From positions 59,812-123,811 of the forward strand of contig JBMNPT010000007.1 of NCBI GenBank assembly GCA_050943735.1: a stretch of 64,000 nucleotides of DNA. Direction: 5' to 3'. The translations under genes were made by a program, and so were the position numbers. The notes beneath the pieces are model-generated. The model was not told the DNA's origin and did not search any database. It saw nothing but the letters and a program-made list of their open reading frames with translations. Position 1 is the stretch's first letter. The number at the start of each line of letters is the position of its first letter. Source of the stretch: JBMNPT01 sp050943735. Lineage in GTDB: Bacteria > Bacillota > Clostridia > Oscillospirales > RGIG577. Of this stretch, positions 32,138 through 40,711 are shown in pieces.

Positions 32138-32863
32138 GTGAAAGGAATGACCATCAAACAGGCTTTGGCTGCTTTGCTGCTTTTGCCCATGCTCTCTGGA
32201 TGTACGGGCGCGGTGCCGGGCGGCATTGGACAGGGATTTGGCAACATTGACATGCCTCAGGTGGAAGAAAACCAGGGTCGGGGAGAAGTCAGCCGGCTGG
32301 AAGTAAGCGAGGAAAATATCCAGCAGGTATTGGATAGCACCTTCCGGCCTCAGCGGTTTACATGGGAAGCGGTGATTACCTATTATAGTGGGGCGCAGAC
32401 CCGCAGTCAGACCAGCCGGATGATTGCCAGTGATGGGAAATTGCGGTTGGAAATTGTCAGCGGCGGGGTGCGCAATGGACTGTTCATCTGCAAGGAGGAC
32501 AGTCTGTATGTATTTGATTCCGCAGGGTATACCTATTATCAGATCCCCTGGACCGGCGGAGTGGACCAACTGCTGTCGTTGGCGCAAATCAGTGATTTTT
32601 ATCCCATTTCTCAGGAGCAGATTGTGGAGAGTCGGATAGAGAGCGGCAGCGATGGCAATGTGCTGTGTCTGACAGTGGCCGATGAGGAACTGGGCTTGGA
32701 AGATGAATACCGGTTTTCCATGGATAGCGGCATTCCGCTGCAGGTGACCAGCCGGTTGGAGGGTCAGGTGAGTTATACATTGGAGACCACGCTGTGGGAT
32801 ACCGAAACGGTACCGGATCAATCTCAGTTTGACATTCCCGCTGAGAGCCGTCAGATCCAATAA
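32138..32863 (+). CDS. Lipoprotein of unknown function
   Basis: The 241-aa protein has a signal peptide ending in the lipobox LSGC (about residues 19-22). A Gly-rich linker and a mature domain follow that binds no known motif but resembles LolA/germination-type beta-sheet lipoproteins, with repeated aromatic strands (TWEAVITYYSG, YVFDSAGYTYYQI). The longer open frame begins at 32117 inside the preceding gene; GGAGG is 8 nt ahead of the GTG at 32138, which is the likelier start. It ends the aminotransferase-trpS-tagO run. Confidence 0.7.
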   Translation: MKGMTIKQALAALLLLPMLSGCTGAVPGGIGQGFGNIDMPQVEENQGRGEVSRLEVSEENIQQVLDSTFRPQRFTWEAVITYYSGAQTRSQTSRMIASDGKLRLEIVSGGVRNGLFICKEDSLYVFDSAGYTYYQIPWTGGVDQLLSLAQISDFYPISQEQIVESRIESGSDGNVLCLTVADEELGLEDEYRFSMDSGIPLQVTSRLEGQVSYTLETTLWDTETVPDQSQFDIPAESRQIQ

Positions 32864-32871
32864 AAAGACAA

Positions 32872-32921
32872 AACAAAAAGGACGAGGTTCCTCTGCGTTT
32901 GCGGAAGATCCCGTCCTTTAT
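32872..32921. terminator. Terminator region between the lipoprotein and SASP genes
   Basis: AAAGGACG near 32878 pairs with CGTCCTTT near 32913 in an imperfect hairpin, with an A run before and T-rich sequence after; it can serve both convergent genes. Confidence 0.6.
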
Positions 32922-32979
32922 TGCTCTCATGTCGTCCATAAGGACGGGATGGGAGCATTATCCCTGTTACGTCAGGGGG

Positions 32980-33216
32980 TTAGCCATTGTTGTTGGCCTT
33001 GGGCATGGTCTGGCCGGCGGACAGATTCTGTTCCGCCTGGGCGATCATACGCTTTACCATTTCGCCGCCCACGCTGCCATTCTGACGAGAGGTCAGGTCA
33101 CCGTTGTAACCGTTCTTCAGGTTCACACCCAGCTCGTTGGCCACCTCGTACTTGAACTGATTCAGCGCTTCCTTGGCGTTGGCGTTTACAGGCTTGTTGC
33201 TGCTGTAGTTTGCCAT
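32980..33216 (-). CDS. Alpha/beta-type small acid-soluble spore protein
   Basis: SASPs coat and protect DNA in dormant spores and are degraded by the GPR protease on germination. The 78-aa protein has the family pattern NANAKEALNQFKYEVANELG, with the GPR cleavage region YEVANELG, and GDLTSRQNGSVGGEMVKRMI with the DNA-binding second helix. Size is typical. GGAGGTGA is well placed before the ATG. A sporulation-type promoter is suggested at 33245-33274, and an 11-bp inverted repeat links the start codon with upstream sequence. It shows that the organism forms spores. Confidence 0.93.
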   Translation of the reverse strand: MANYSSNKPVNANAKEALNQFKYEVANELGVNLKNGYNGDLTSRQNGSVGGEMVKRMIAQAEQNLSAGQTMPKANNNG

Positions 33217-33282
33217 GTGTTTCTCACCTCCTTCCGAGTACACCTGTATTGTGTGTCGTGGGCGGAAAAATACACATGGCAA
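33210..33282. repeat. 11-bp perfect inverted repeat over the SASP start codon
   Basis: TTGCCATGTGT (33210-33220) and ACACATGGCAA (33272-33282) are exact complements. The left arm contains the SASP initiation codon, and the right arm lies upstream of the predicted promoter start. Confidence 0.7.
33245..33274 (-). promoter_or_regulatory. Candidate sporulation promoter of the SASP gene
   Basis: On the minus strand TGTATT (33269-33274), 17 nt, then CAATACA (33245-33251). The -35 resembles the sigma-G GHATR element; the -10 is only partly like CATNNTA. Confidence 0.35.
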
Positions 33283-33293
33283 TTTTTGCTTTT

Positions 33294-35351
33294 TTAATTG
33301 AATGTGTTGGCCCGCTGGATGGCTGCCAGCAACCGGGCACATCGTTTTCGCAATCCATGGTGTTGGGGCTGCTCCAGCGCGGGATCTGCGTCCAGCAATT
33401 GTTGGGCGCATTCCCGGGCCAATGCGATGGTGCGGCTGTCGCCAAACAAATCAGCGATTTTCAGTTGAGGCAGGCCATGCTGGCGGTTTCCAAAAAAGTC
33501 ACCCGGTCCACGCAGCCGGAGATCTTCCTGGGCGATGACAAACCCATCGTGGGAAGAGCAGAGCAGCTGCAGGCGTTTGCGGCCGGTCTCGCTCAGCTGG
33601 CGGCCCATGAGAAAGCACCAGGAGCGATGGGAACCTCGTCCCACCCGGCCGCGCAGCTGATGCAGCTGAGAGAGGCCAAATCGGCCGGCATCCTCCACCA
33701 CCAGTACGGTGGCGTTGGGAATGTCGATGCCCACTTCGATTACGGTGGTGGACACCAGAATGTCCAATGCTCCTGCCGCGAACTGTTCCATAATAAGGCC
33801 TTTTTCGGCCTGTTTCATGCGGCCATGGATACAGCCCACCCGCAGATCTGGAAAGACCTCTTGCTGCAGCTGAGCGGCAAAGGTAGTAGCTGCCTGCAAA
33901 TCCATTTTTTCACTTTCTTCCACCAGCGGACAGATGAAGAAGGTCTGCCGGCCCTGGCGGGCTTCCTGTCGAATAAATCCATACAGCCCCTCACGACGGT
34001 TTTCCGCCACCAGATGGGTTTCCACCGGCTGGCGGCCGGGGGGCAGTTCGTCGATCACCGACAAATCCAGATCGCCGTACAGCACAAAGGCCAGACTGCG
34101 GGGAATGGGGGTGGCGCTCATCACCAGCATGTGGGGAACGCCGCCCTTGTCCGCCAGCGCGCTGCGCTGGTCCACCCCAAAACGGTGCTGTTCATCGGTG
34201 ACCACCAGCGTCAGCCGGGCAAAATGCACATCCTGCTGCAGCAGCGCGTGGGTGCCAATAAGTACATCCAGCTCTCCCGCGGCGGCCTGGGCTTTGATTT
34301 GCTGCTTTTGCCGGCGGGTCATGGAGCCCGTGAGCAGGCCCACCCGCAGATGCAGTGCAGGGGCCAGGCGACACAGATTGTCATAGTGTTGCCGGGCCAG
34401 AATTTCGGTGGGGGCCATGAGGGCGGACTGCCAGCCGCCCCGAGCCGCAGCGTACAGAGCGGCGAAGGCCACCATGGTTTTGCCGCAGCCCACATCTCCC
34501 TGCACCAGACGGTTCATGGGCACCGGACCGGCCATATCGGCCAGCACTTCCTCGATGGCCCGCTGCTGGGCTCCGGTGAGCTGGTAGGGAAGAGCGTCTG
34601 TAAAGGGCTTCAAATCCGCCATGGGCACCACCCGCTGGTTGCGCAGGGCCTGACGCCGGCCCTTGAGCCGCAGCATGGCGGTGGAGAGAATCAGCAGCTC
34701 GTCAAAACACAGCCGCTGCCGGGCCTGCTCCAGCTGGGCAAAACTGGCTGGATGATGAATGGCCCGGATGGCCTCCGGATAGGACAGAAGGCTATGGCTG
34801 TGCACCAGCTGAGAGGGAAGGTATTCCTCCAGTTGGTCGCCATTTTGCTCTAGTGCCTGAGCCACATGCCGGCGGATCTCTTTCTGGGTCAGCCCCTCAC
34901 AGCAGGGGTAGACGGGCAGAATTTCCCCGGCGGGGGTGGGAACCCCTTCCTCCAGCCGCTGCCACTGAGGGCTGACAATTTCTCTGCGCAGCAGACTGCC
35001 GCCCATCCGGCCGAAAAAGAGGTATCGCTCCCCGGGCCGCAGGGAGGTCTTGAGGTATGGCTGGTTGAAAAAGGTGGCTTCCACCGCGCCTGACTCATCA
35101 GCCAGCAACACTTTGCACATCTGGCGGCCGCCGCTGATGCGGGTGAGGCGAACCGGTCCTGCCACCGACGCCACAAATCCGCAGGGCTCGCCCAACGGAA
35201 CCTGGTCGATGGGCAGGATGCGGGTACGGTCCTCATAGGAGCGGGGAAAGTGGCCCAGCAGATCTTCCACTGTGGAGATGTTGAGTTTTTGGTAGGCCAG
35301 CAGTTTTTTGGGGCCCACGCCCCGCAGATACTGAATGGAATCGTGCAGCAC
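33294..35351 (-). CDS. recG: ATP-dependent DNA helicase RecG
   Basis: Branched-DNA helicase that reverses stalled forks and processes recombination intermediates. The 685-aa protein has an N-terminal wedge/OB domain (about residues 1-260, start LRGVGPKKLLAYQKLNI) and superfamily 2 helicase motifs: GDVGCGKTMVAFAA, TEILARQHY, a DEQH box (VVTDEQHRFGV), MSATPIPRSLA, and QLRGRVGRGSH. A longer frame continues upstream, but AAAGGAGGTG is 5 nt ahead of the GTG at 35351, which gives the usual family length. It is divergent from rnhA. Confidence 0.95.
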   Translation of the reverse strand: MLHDSIQYLRGVGPKKLLAYQKLNISTVEDLLGHFPRSYEDRTRILPIDQVPLGEPCGFVASVAGPVRLTRISGGRQMCKVLLADESGAVEATFFNQPYLKTSLRPGERYLFFGRMGGSLLRREIVSPQWQRLEEGVPTPAGEILPVYPCCEGLTQKEIRRHVAQALEQNGDQLEEYLPSQLVHSHSLLSYPEAIRAIHHPASFAQLEQARQRLCFDELLILSTAMLRLKGRRQALRNQRVVPMADLKPFTDALPYQLTGAQQRAIEEVLADMAGPVPMNRLVQGDVGCGKTMVAFAALYAAARGGWQSALMAPTEILARQHYDNLCRLAPALHLRVGLLTGSMTRRQKQQIKAQAAAGELDVLIGTHALLQQDVHFARLTLVVTDEQHRFGVDQRSALADKGGVPHMLVMSATPIPRSLAFVLYGDLDLSVIDELPPGRQPVETHLVAENRREGLYGFIRQEARQGRQTFFICPLVEESEKMDLQAATTFAAQLQQEVFPDLRVGCIHGRMKQAEKGLIMEQFAAGALDILVSTTVIEVGIDIPNATVLVVEDAGRFGLSQLHQLRGRVGRGSHRSWCFLMGRQLSETGRKRLQLLCSSHDGFVIAQEDLRLRGPGDFFGNRQHGLPQLKIADLFGDSRTIALARECAQQLLDADPALEQPQHHGLRKRCARLLAAIQRANTFN

Positions 35352-35384
35352 ACAGACACCTCCTTTGTGAGATGGTTTGCCGTT

Positions 35385-35390
35385 ATTATA
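35385..35390 (-). promoter_or_regulatory. recG extended -10 promoter element
   Basis: Perfect TATAAT on the minus strand, preceded by TGG (extended -10); the -35 is weak. It lies 34 nt before the recG GTG. Confidence 0.55.
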
Positions 35391-35416
35391 CCACAATCTG
35401 GCAGGGAGCGGAAGCG

Positions 35417-35445
35417 TTGACAGATGGGGGCGGCTCTGATAGTAT
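35417..35445 (+). promoter_or_regulatory. Promoter of rnhA-mnmA
   Basis: TTGACA (35417-35422), a 17-nt spacer and TAGTAT (35440-35445), with TGA just ahead of the -10. Confidence 0.75.
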
Positions 35446-35486
35446 TTGGGTAGTACACAGACCCTGGGGATGGAGGAGAGAAGCAG

Positions 35487-35942
35487 ATGCAGCAAAAACC
35501 ACAGGTGCAGCTATATACCGACGGCTCCAGCCTGGGCAATCCCGGGCCGGGGGGCTATGGAGCGATTCTGGTGATGGGTCCTCATGAAAAGGAACTCAGC
35601 GGGGGAGAAAATCCCACCACCAACAACCGGATGGAGCTCATGGGGGCTATTGCGGGGCTAGAGGCATTGAAACGGCCCTGCCGGGTGACCCTCACCAGTG
35701 ACAGCAAATATCTGGTGGACGGGATCACCAAGGGCTGGGCCAAAAGCTGGCGGGCCCGGGGATGGGTGAAGTCGGATAAAAAACCGGCGCTGAATCCCGA
35801 ATTGTGGGGCCGGCTGCTGGATTTATTGGAGATTCATGAAGTGGAGTTCGTGTGGGTCAAGGGCCATGCGGGCCATCCGTACAATGAGCGGTGTGATCAG
35901 CTGGCGGTGGCGTATGCCACCCGGCTGAAGGAGGGACGATGA
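35487..35942 (+). CDS. rnhA: Ribonuclease HI
   Basis: Cleaves the RNA strand of RNA:DNA hybrids. The 151-aa protein has the four acidic residues of the active site in LYTDGSSLGNPGPGGYG, NNRMELMGAIAGLEAL, TSDSKYLVDGI and CDQLA, plus the WVKGHAGHPYNE loop near residue 125 with the accessory histidine. Length is as in E. coli. GGAGGAGAG is ahead of the ATG. It overlaps mnmA by 4 nt. Confidence 0.95.
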   Translation: MQQKPQVQLYTDGSSLGNPGPGGYGAILVMGPHEKELSGGENPTTNNRMELMGAIAGLEALKRPCRVTLTSDSKYLVDGITKGWAKSWRARGWVKSDKKPALNPELWGRLLDLLEIHEVEFVWVKGHAGHPYNERCDQLAVAYATRLKEGR

Positions 35943-36991
35943 CAGAACAGACCATGAGAGCAAAACGAGTGCTGGTGGGTATGAGCGGCGGAGTGGACTC
36001 CAGCGTGTGCGCGGCCTTGCTGCAGCGGCAGGGCTGGGAGGTCACCGGGGTCACTCTGCGCACCTGGCGGGAAGGAGCCGAGGGCAACGAGGCGGAGGAC
36101 GCCGCCCGGGTGGCGTCCCATCTGGGGATTGCTCATTATGTATTGGACAGCCGGGAGCGGTTTTATCAGCAGGTGGTGCAGCCATTCATCCACAGCTATG
36201 AACAGGGCAAGACGCCCAATCCCTGTATTTTGTGCAACCGGCATGTGAAATTTGGCCTGATGATGGAAGAGGCGCTGGCGGGAGGCTTTGATGCCCTGGC
36301 TACCGGTCACTATGCCAGCATTGGCTGCCGGGACGGCGAGTATACCCTGTCCACCGCGCCTTTTGACGCCAAGGATCAGAGTTACGTGCTGTACAATCTC
36401 ACCCAGCAGCAGCTGGCCCATGTGGTATTGCCTCTGGCACCTTACCCCAAGGAGGAAATCCGGGCCATGGCGCAGGAAATGGGATTGCCGGTGGCTCATA
36501 AAAAGGACAGTCAGGAGATCTGTTTCATTCCGGATGACGATTATGCCGGGTTCATCTGCCGTATGACCGGGCGAGAGTACCCCGCCGGAGCCTTCGTGGA
36601 CCAGCAGGGCCAGACCATCGGGCAGCACCGGGGGATCATCCATTATACAGTGGGACAGCGTAAGGGCCTGGGCGCCTTTGGCAAGCCCATGTTTGTACTG
36701 GAAATCCGCCCCCACAACAACACCATTGTGCTGGGGGAAAAGGGCCAGGAGTATCGCGGTCAGCTGCTGTGCGAACAGGTGAATTGGATCGCGGGGCGTC
36801 CGCCCCAGTTTCCCCTTCGCTGTACCGCACGGGTGCGGTACAAGGCGCCTCGGGCGGCATGCACTGTCACTCCGGAGGGAGAAGACCGGCTGCGGGTGGA
36901 ATTTGATCAACCCCAGCGGGCAGTGACGCCCGGACAGGCTGTGGTGTTTTACCAGGAAGAACAGGTGTTGGGCGGCGGTGTAATTTTGTAA
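35939..36991 (+). CDS. mnmA: tRNA-specific 2-thiouridylase MnmA
   Basis: Forms 2-thiouridine at U34 of Lys, Glu and Gln tRNAs. The 350-aa protein has the PP-loop GMSGGVDSSV near residue 14, the first cysteine in TPNPCILCNRHVKFG, DALATGHYA, KDQSYVLYNL, the second catalytic cysteine in KDSQEICFIPDDDY, and GQRKGLG. The start overlaps the rnhA stop (ATGA) behind GGAGGG; an ATG five codons later is possible. No terminator is evident before the next gene 111 nt on. Confidence 0.95.
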   Translation: MTEQTMRAKRVLVGMSGGVDSSVCAALLQRQGWEVTGVTLRTWREGAEGNEAEDAARVASHLGIAHYVLDSRERFYQQVVQPFIHSYEQGKTPNPCILCNRHVKFGLMMEEALAGGFDALATGHYASIGCRDGEYTLSTAPFDAKDQSYVLYNLTQQQLAHVVLPLAPYPKEEIRAMAQEMGLPVAHKKDSQEICFIPDDDYAGFICRMTGREYPAGAFVDQQGQTIGQHRGIIHYTVGQRKGLGAFGKPMFVLEIRPHNNTIVLGEKGQEYRGQLLCEQVNWIAGRPPQFPLRCTARVRYKAPRAACTVTPEGEDRLRVEFDQPQRAVTPGQAVVFYQEEQVLGGGVIL

Positions 36992-37102
36992 GAAATGCTG
37001 CATTTCCCCTTGCAAAAGGATGGAAATATGGCAAAACGATGGTAGATTAGCAAAGGGAAACATGGTAGAATTGAAGAAGTTCACCAGACAGGAGGGTATG
37101 CC

Positions 37103-37594
37103 ATGGAACGCAGAGAAAAAATCAATTATTACCTGGACATTGCCGAAACGGTAGCCAGCCGTGGCACCTGTCTGCGCCGCAATTACGGCTCTATTATTGT
37201 AAAGAATGATGAGATCGTATCCACTGGATATACCGGTGCGCCCAGAGGCAGAAAAAACTGCTGTGATCTGGGGGTATGCCGGCGGGAGAGTTTGCAGGTG
37301 CCCAGAGGGCAGCGGTATGAATTGTGCCGCAGTGTGCACTCGGAGGCCAATGCCATCATTTCCGCCAGCCGGGACCAGATGATTGGAGCGACGCTGTATC
37401 TGGTGGGCAAGGATGCCCGTACCGGGGAGTTGGAGAAAGATGCCAGTTCCTGTGCTATGTGCAAGCGCATGATCATCAATGCGGGAATTGAAAAGGTCAT
37501 TGTACGGGTGGATCGGGAAAATTACAAAATTCTGTCTGTGGCTGATTGGGTGGAAAAGGACGATTCACTGGACAGCGAATACGCAGATTATTGA
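37103..37594 (+). CDS. Deoxycytidylate (dCMP) deaminase family protein
   Basis: Zinc deaminase that most likely converts dCMP to dUMP for dTMP synthesis. The 163-aa protein has CLRRNYGSIIVKND, GYTGAPRG, the zinc motif HSEANAI with catalytic glutamate, and the second zinc motif SSCAMCKRMIINAGI. An extra cysteine-containing insert (CCDLGVCRRE) between the core strands is as in ComEB/dCMP deaminases. The start follows ACAGGAGGG. It stands alone with its own terminator. Confidence 0.88.
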   Translation: MERREKINYYLDIAETVASRGTCLRRNYGSIIVKNDEIVSTGYTGAPRGRKNCCDLGVCRRESLQVPRGQRYELCRSVHSEANAIISASRDQMIGATLYLVGKDARTGELEKDASSCAMCKRMIINAGIEKVIVRVDRENYKILSVADWVEKDDSLDSEYADY

Positions 37595-37603
37595 TCCAAA
37601 AAG

Positions 37604-37642
37604 GGCTGTGGAAAGAACTCTTTCCGCAGACTTTTTTGTGGA
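37604..37642 (+). terminator. Terminator of the dCMP deaminase gene
   Basis: GGCTGTGGAAAG with CTTTCCGCAGAC around an AACT loop, followed by T7. Confidence 0.8.
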
Positions 37643-37695
37643 TTTTGAAGTGACAACTTCTTTTTGTCGGTGCAGACAAATTTTGCATAAAACCC

Positions 37696-37724
37696 TTGTA
37701 TTTTATTGGGGAATTGAGTATAGT
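37696..37724 (+). promoter_or_regulatory. Promoter of trkA-trkH
   Basis: TTGTAT (37696-37701), a 17-nt spacer and TATAGT (37719-37724). The leader to trkA is about 95 nt. Confidence 0.7.
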
Positions 37725-37825
37725 AGGAAATTAGAAGAGAGGGGTGAAACCAGTCCCGTGTAAGGCGAACCGAAATTTTTGATGAAAGAAAACCAACTGA
37801 TATTTGGAGGGTTAAACAAAACATC

Positions 37826-39181
37826 ATGAAAGTGCTGATAATTGGCGCAGGCAAACTGGGCTATAAGCTGGCGTCTTCGCTGGCTCTGGCCGACGATGCG
37901 GACATCACCATTGTGGATAAACGGCCGGAAGTGCTGGAACACATCAGTGACCATCTGGATGTGATGACAGTGCATGCCAACGGAATCCACGTGTCCTCGC
38001 TGAAAGAGTTGGATGTGCCGTCCTATGATTTGGCAGTGGCGTGCAGCGGCAATGATGAGGTAAATATCATCTGCGGTACGTTGCTCAAGCGGATGGGCTG
38101 TGACAATGTGGTGGTGCGGATGCGCAATATGGAATATGTGGAACACCGCAGTTTCATTCAGGATTTGATGGATATTGATCTGGCAGTGAATCCGGAGCTT
38201 TCCACTGCCAAGCAGATTTCCGGATATTTGATGAAAAACTATTCCTTTCACACCAACAATTTCGCGTTGGGCCGGGTGAGTCTGGTGGATGTGTTGGCCA
38301 AACGAATTCCCAAATGGGTGGGCCGTCCGCTGAAAGACATTGAAGGTCTGCGGGAATTTGTACTGGTGGGGATTGGCCGCGGAGGCGACCTGATCATTCC
38401 CGATGGCAATACCGTCATTGAAGAAAATGATGTGTTGTACATCATGGGCCGGACCGACCGGTTGGATCAGATTTCCGGATCTATGGGAAGAGCCATTGAA
38501 GGAACTCTGAAAAATGTAATGATTGTAGGCGGCGGCCGGGTGGGTTATCATCTGGCAAAGCGGCTGTCGCTCAAGGGCATTCGCATCAAGCTGATTGAGC
38601 GTGATCCTCAGCAGTGTGCCTTTTTGGCGGAAAATCTGGGCAGCAATGTGCTGGTGCTCAATGCCGACGGCAGCGACAACAAGGTATTGATGGAAGAGGA
38701 AATCTTTTCCATGGATGCTTTTGTGGGTGCCACTGGGTACGATGAGGAAAATCTGCTGATGTGCCTGGGAGCCAAGCAGATGAACGTGCCCAAGGTGGTG
38801 GCCAAGGTATCCCGCAACAACTACACTGATATCATTGAGAGTTTGGGTGTGGATGCTATTTTCTCTACCATTGACATTACGGCCAGTGAAATCCTCAAAT
38901 ATGTACGGGGTGGAAAAATCCTGTCCGTATCTCTGCTGCTGGGGGGCAAGGCAGAGGTGAATGAATACATAGCCGATGCTGGGATGCCCATTGTGGGTCG
39001 TCCATTGAGTGAAGTGAATATCCCCAAGGGCAATGTAGTGGGGGCCATGTTGTCGGGAAATAATGAAGTGATTATTCCCAATGGCAATACGGTAATTCAG
39101 CCCGGGGATCGTTTTGTGGTATTTTCCATGACCAATACCCTGCCTAAATTCCGCAAATGTGTGGAAATTGATCGCCAGTGA
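37826..39181 (+). CDS. trkA: Trk potassium uptake system NAD-binding protein TrkA
   Basis: Cytoplasmic gating subunit of Trk/Ktr potassium channels. The 451-aa protein has two RCK-N Rossmann halves, starting with IIGAGKLGYKLA (residue 5) and IVGGGRVGYHLA (about residue 232), each followed by an RCK-C domain (about residues 140-222 and 370-450). Sub-domains of this sort bind NAD(H), and in some species the RCK-C part binds c-di-AMP. The only nearby Shine-Dalgarno (GGAGGG) is 14 nt before the ATG, farther than usual. trkH follows after 23 nt. Confidence 0.94.
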   Translation: MKVLIIGAGKLGYKLASSLALADDADITIVDKRPEVLEHISDHLDVMTVHANGIHVSSLKELDVPSYDLAVACSGNDEVNIICGTLLKRMGCDNVVVRMRNMEYVEHRSFIQDLMDIDLAVNPELSTAKQISGYLMKNYSFHTNNFALGRVSLVDVLAKRIPKWVGRPLKDIEGLREFVLVGIGRGGDLIIPDGNTVIEENDVLYIMGRTDRLDQISGSMGRAIEGTLKNVMIVGGGRVGYHLAKRLSLKGIRIKLIERDPQQCAFLAENLGSNVLVLNADGSDNKVLMEEEIFSMDAFVGATGYDEENLLMCLGAKQMNVPKVVAKVSRNNYTDIIESLGVDAIFSTIDITASEILKYVRGGKILSVSLLLGGKAEVNEYIADAGMPIVGRPLSEVNIPKGNVVGAMLSGNNEVIIPNGNTVIQPGDRFVVFSMTNTLPKFRKCVEIDRQ

Positions 39182-39204
39182 GGAGAAAGTAGAGGGAGTA
39201 GAAA

Positions 39205-40665
39205 GTGAATATTGGAGTTGTCAGCCGGATCATCAGTAAATTGCTGATGATTGAAGGCGTATCCATGCTTCTTCCCATGCTGGTGGGACTGTTTTATGGG
39301 GAGCAGGATTACATTTATTTTTTAGGCGTGGGGCTGGTCTGTGTGGCAGTTGGCTTTGCCGGCAGCTGCGCATGGAAAAAAAAGGATAAAAGCCGCACCA
39401 TTATTCTGGTACGCGATGGAATTGCCATTGTCACATTTGGCTGGATTCTTTTCTCCTTTTTTGGAGGAGCGCCTTTTTATCTGTCGGGGTACATTCCCAA
39501 TGTATCTGAAGCATTTTTTGAGACGGTTTCGGGCTTTACCACTACAGGTGCCTCGGTACTTAGCAGTGTGGAAGCCTTGTCCAAATGCATGTTGTTCTGG
39601 CGCAGTTTTACCCACTGGCTGGGCGGCATGGGCATTCTGGTGTTTACCGTAGCCATTTTGCCCGGACTGGATGTGGGCTCTTTCCAGATCATGAAGGCCG
39701 AATGCTCCGGCCCGGTTTCTGAAAAGATCATGCCCAGAGTGAAAGACGCGGCCAAGACCCTGTATCTCATTTATATGGGATTTACTCTGGTGGAAATTGT
39801 ACTGCTGATGCTGGGTGGTATGGATTGGTTTGAAGCCTCCACCCATACCTTTGGTACAGTGGGTACTGGTGGTTTTGGCATTTACAACGATTCCACCGCT
39901 CGATTCAGTGCCTTCAGTCAATGGGTCATCACCATTTTCATGCTTTTGTGCAACGTGAACTTTTCCCTGTACTATCTGGTGCTGCGGGGCCGCTGGCGGG
40001 AAGTGGTGCGGGATGAAGAAACCCGCTTTTTCTTCCTGGTGGTACTGGGTTCCGGGTTGCTCATCACCATTGATCTGGTGGCCCGGCAGGTGTTTGCCGG
40101 AGGAGTGGGCGATGCATTGCGGCATGCCTATTTCCAGGTGGGTACTGTGATCAGTACCACTGGTTTTGCCACTTGCGATTTTGATTTGTGGCCTTCTTTC
40201 AGTAAGACGGTGCTGTTTGTGCTGTTTTTCTTTGGCGGCTGTGCAGGTTCTACCGGCGGCGGTCCCAAGAGCATCCGTGTGCTGGTGGCATTGAAGGTGG
40301 TGAAGCAGTCCATTACCAAGATTGTGCATCCCCGGGCAGTGGCTCCAGTAAAGGTAAATGGTAAGCCTGTAAAGGAAGAAACCATCAATGTTATTTTTGG
40401 TTTCTTGGCCATGTATGCCATTTTCATGATGCTGGGAACTGCAGCAGTGACCGCATTGGAAGATGTGAGCATTTTTGACGGTTTCATGATGATTGCGGCC
40501 ACATTGGGCAACGTGGGTCCTGGCTTTGGCGTGGTAGGTCCCACCTGCAACTATGGCGGTTTTTCGGATTTGACCACTTGGATTTTGTCCTTTATGATGC
40601 TGGCAGGACGTCTGGAAATCTATACAGTGATTGCACTGTTCTTCCCCAGCTTCTGGAAAAAGTAA
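39205..40665 (+). CDS. trkH: Trk potassium uptake system membrane protein TrkH
   Basis: Potassium-translocating pore of the Trk system. The 486-aa membrane protein has the four pore-loop repeats with conserved glycines in the selectivity region (SGFTTTGAS, GTVGTGGFG, ISTTGFAT, ATLGNVGPG) and the SFTHWLGGMGILVF motif. The start is GTG behind GAGGGAG. The C-terminal RLEIYTVIALFFPSFW ending is diagnostic of TrkH/TrkG. Co-transcribed with trkA; a strong terminator follows. Confidence 0.95.
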   Translation: MNIGVVSRIISKLLMIEGVSMLLPMLVGLFYGEQDYIYFLGVGLVCVAVGFAGSCAWKKKDKSRTIILVRDGIAIVTFGWILFSFFGGAPFYLSGYIPNVSEAFFETVSGFTTTGASVLSSVEALSKCMLFWRSFTHWLGGMGILVFTVAILPGLDVGSFQIMKAECSGPVSEKIMPRVKDAAKTLYLIYMGFTLVEIVLLMLGGMDWFEASTHTFGTVGTGGFGIYNDSTARFSAFSQWVITIFMLLCNVNFSLYYLVLRGRWREVVRDEETRFFFLVVLGSGLLITIDLVARQVFAGGVGDALRHAYFQVGTVISTTGFATCDFDLWPSFSKTVLFVLFFFGGCAGSTGGGPKSIRVLVALKVVKQSITKIVHPRAVAPVKVNGKPVKEETINVIFGFLAMYAIFMMLGTAAVTALEDVSIFDGFMMIAATLGNVGPGFGVVGPTCNYGGFSDLTTWILSFMMLAGRLEIYTVIALFFPSFWKK

Positions 40666-40675
40666 TTGTACAAAC

Positions 40676-40711
40676 AAAAAAGCCTGTACCAAAAGGTACA
40701 GGCTTTTTATT
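40676..40711. terminator. Bidirectional terminator after trkH
   Basis: A perfect 10-bp stem (40681-40690 with 40695-40704), AAAA loop, A run before and T run after, shared with the convergent dehydrogenase gene. Confidence 0.9.

Noticed and set aside
33210..34853. 547-codon open frame antisense to recG
   Set aside because: Shadow frame; the minus strand carries complete RecG helicase motifs.
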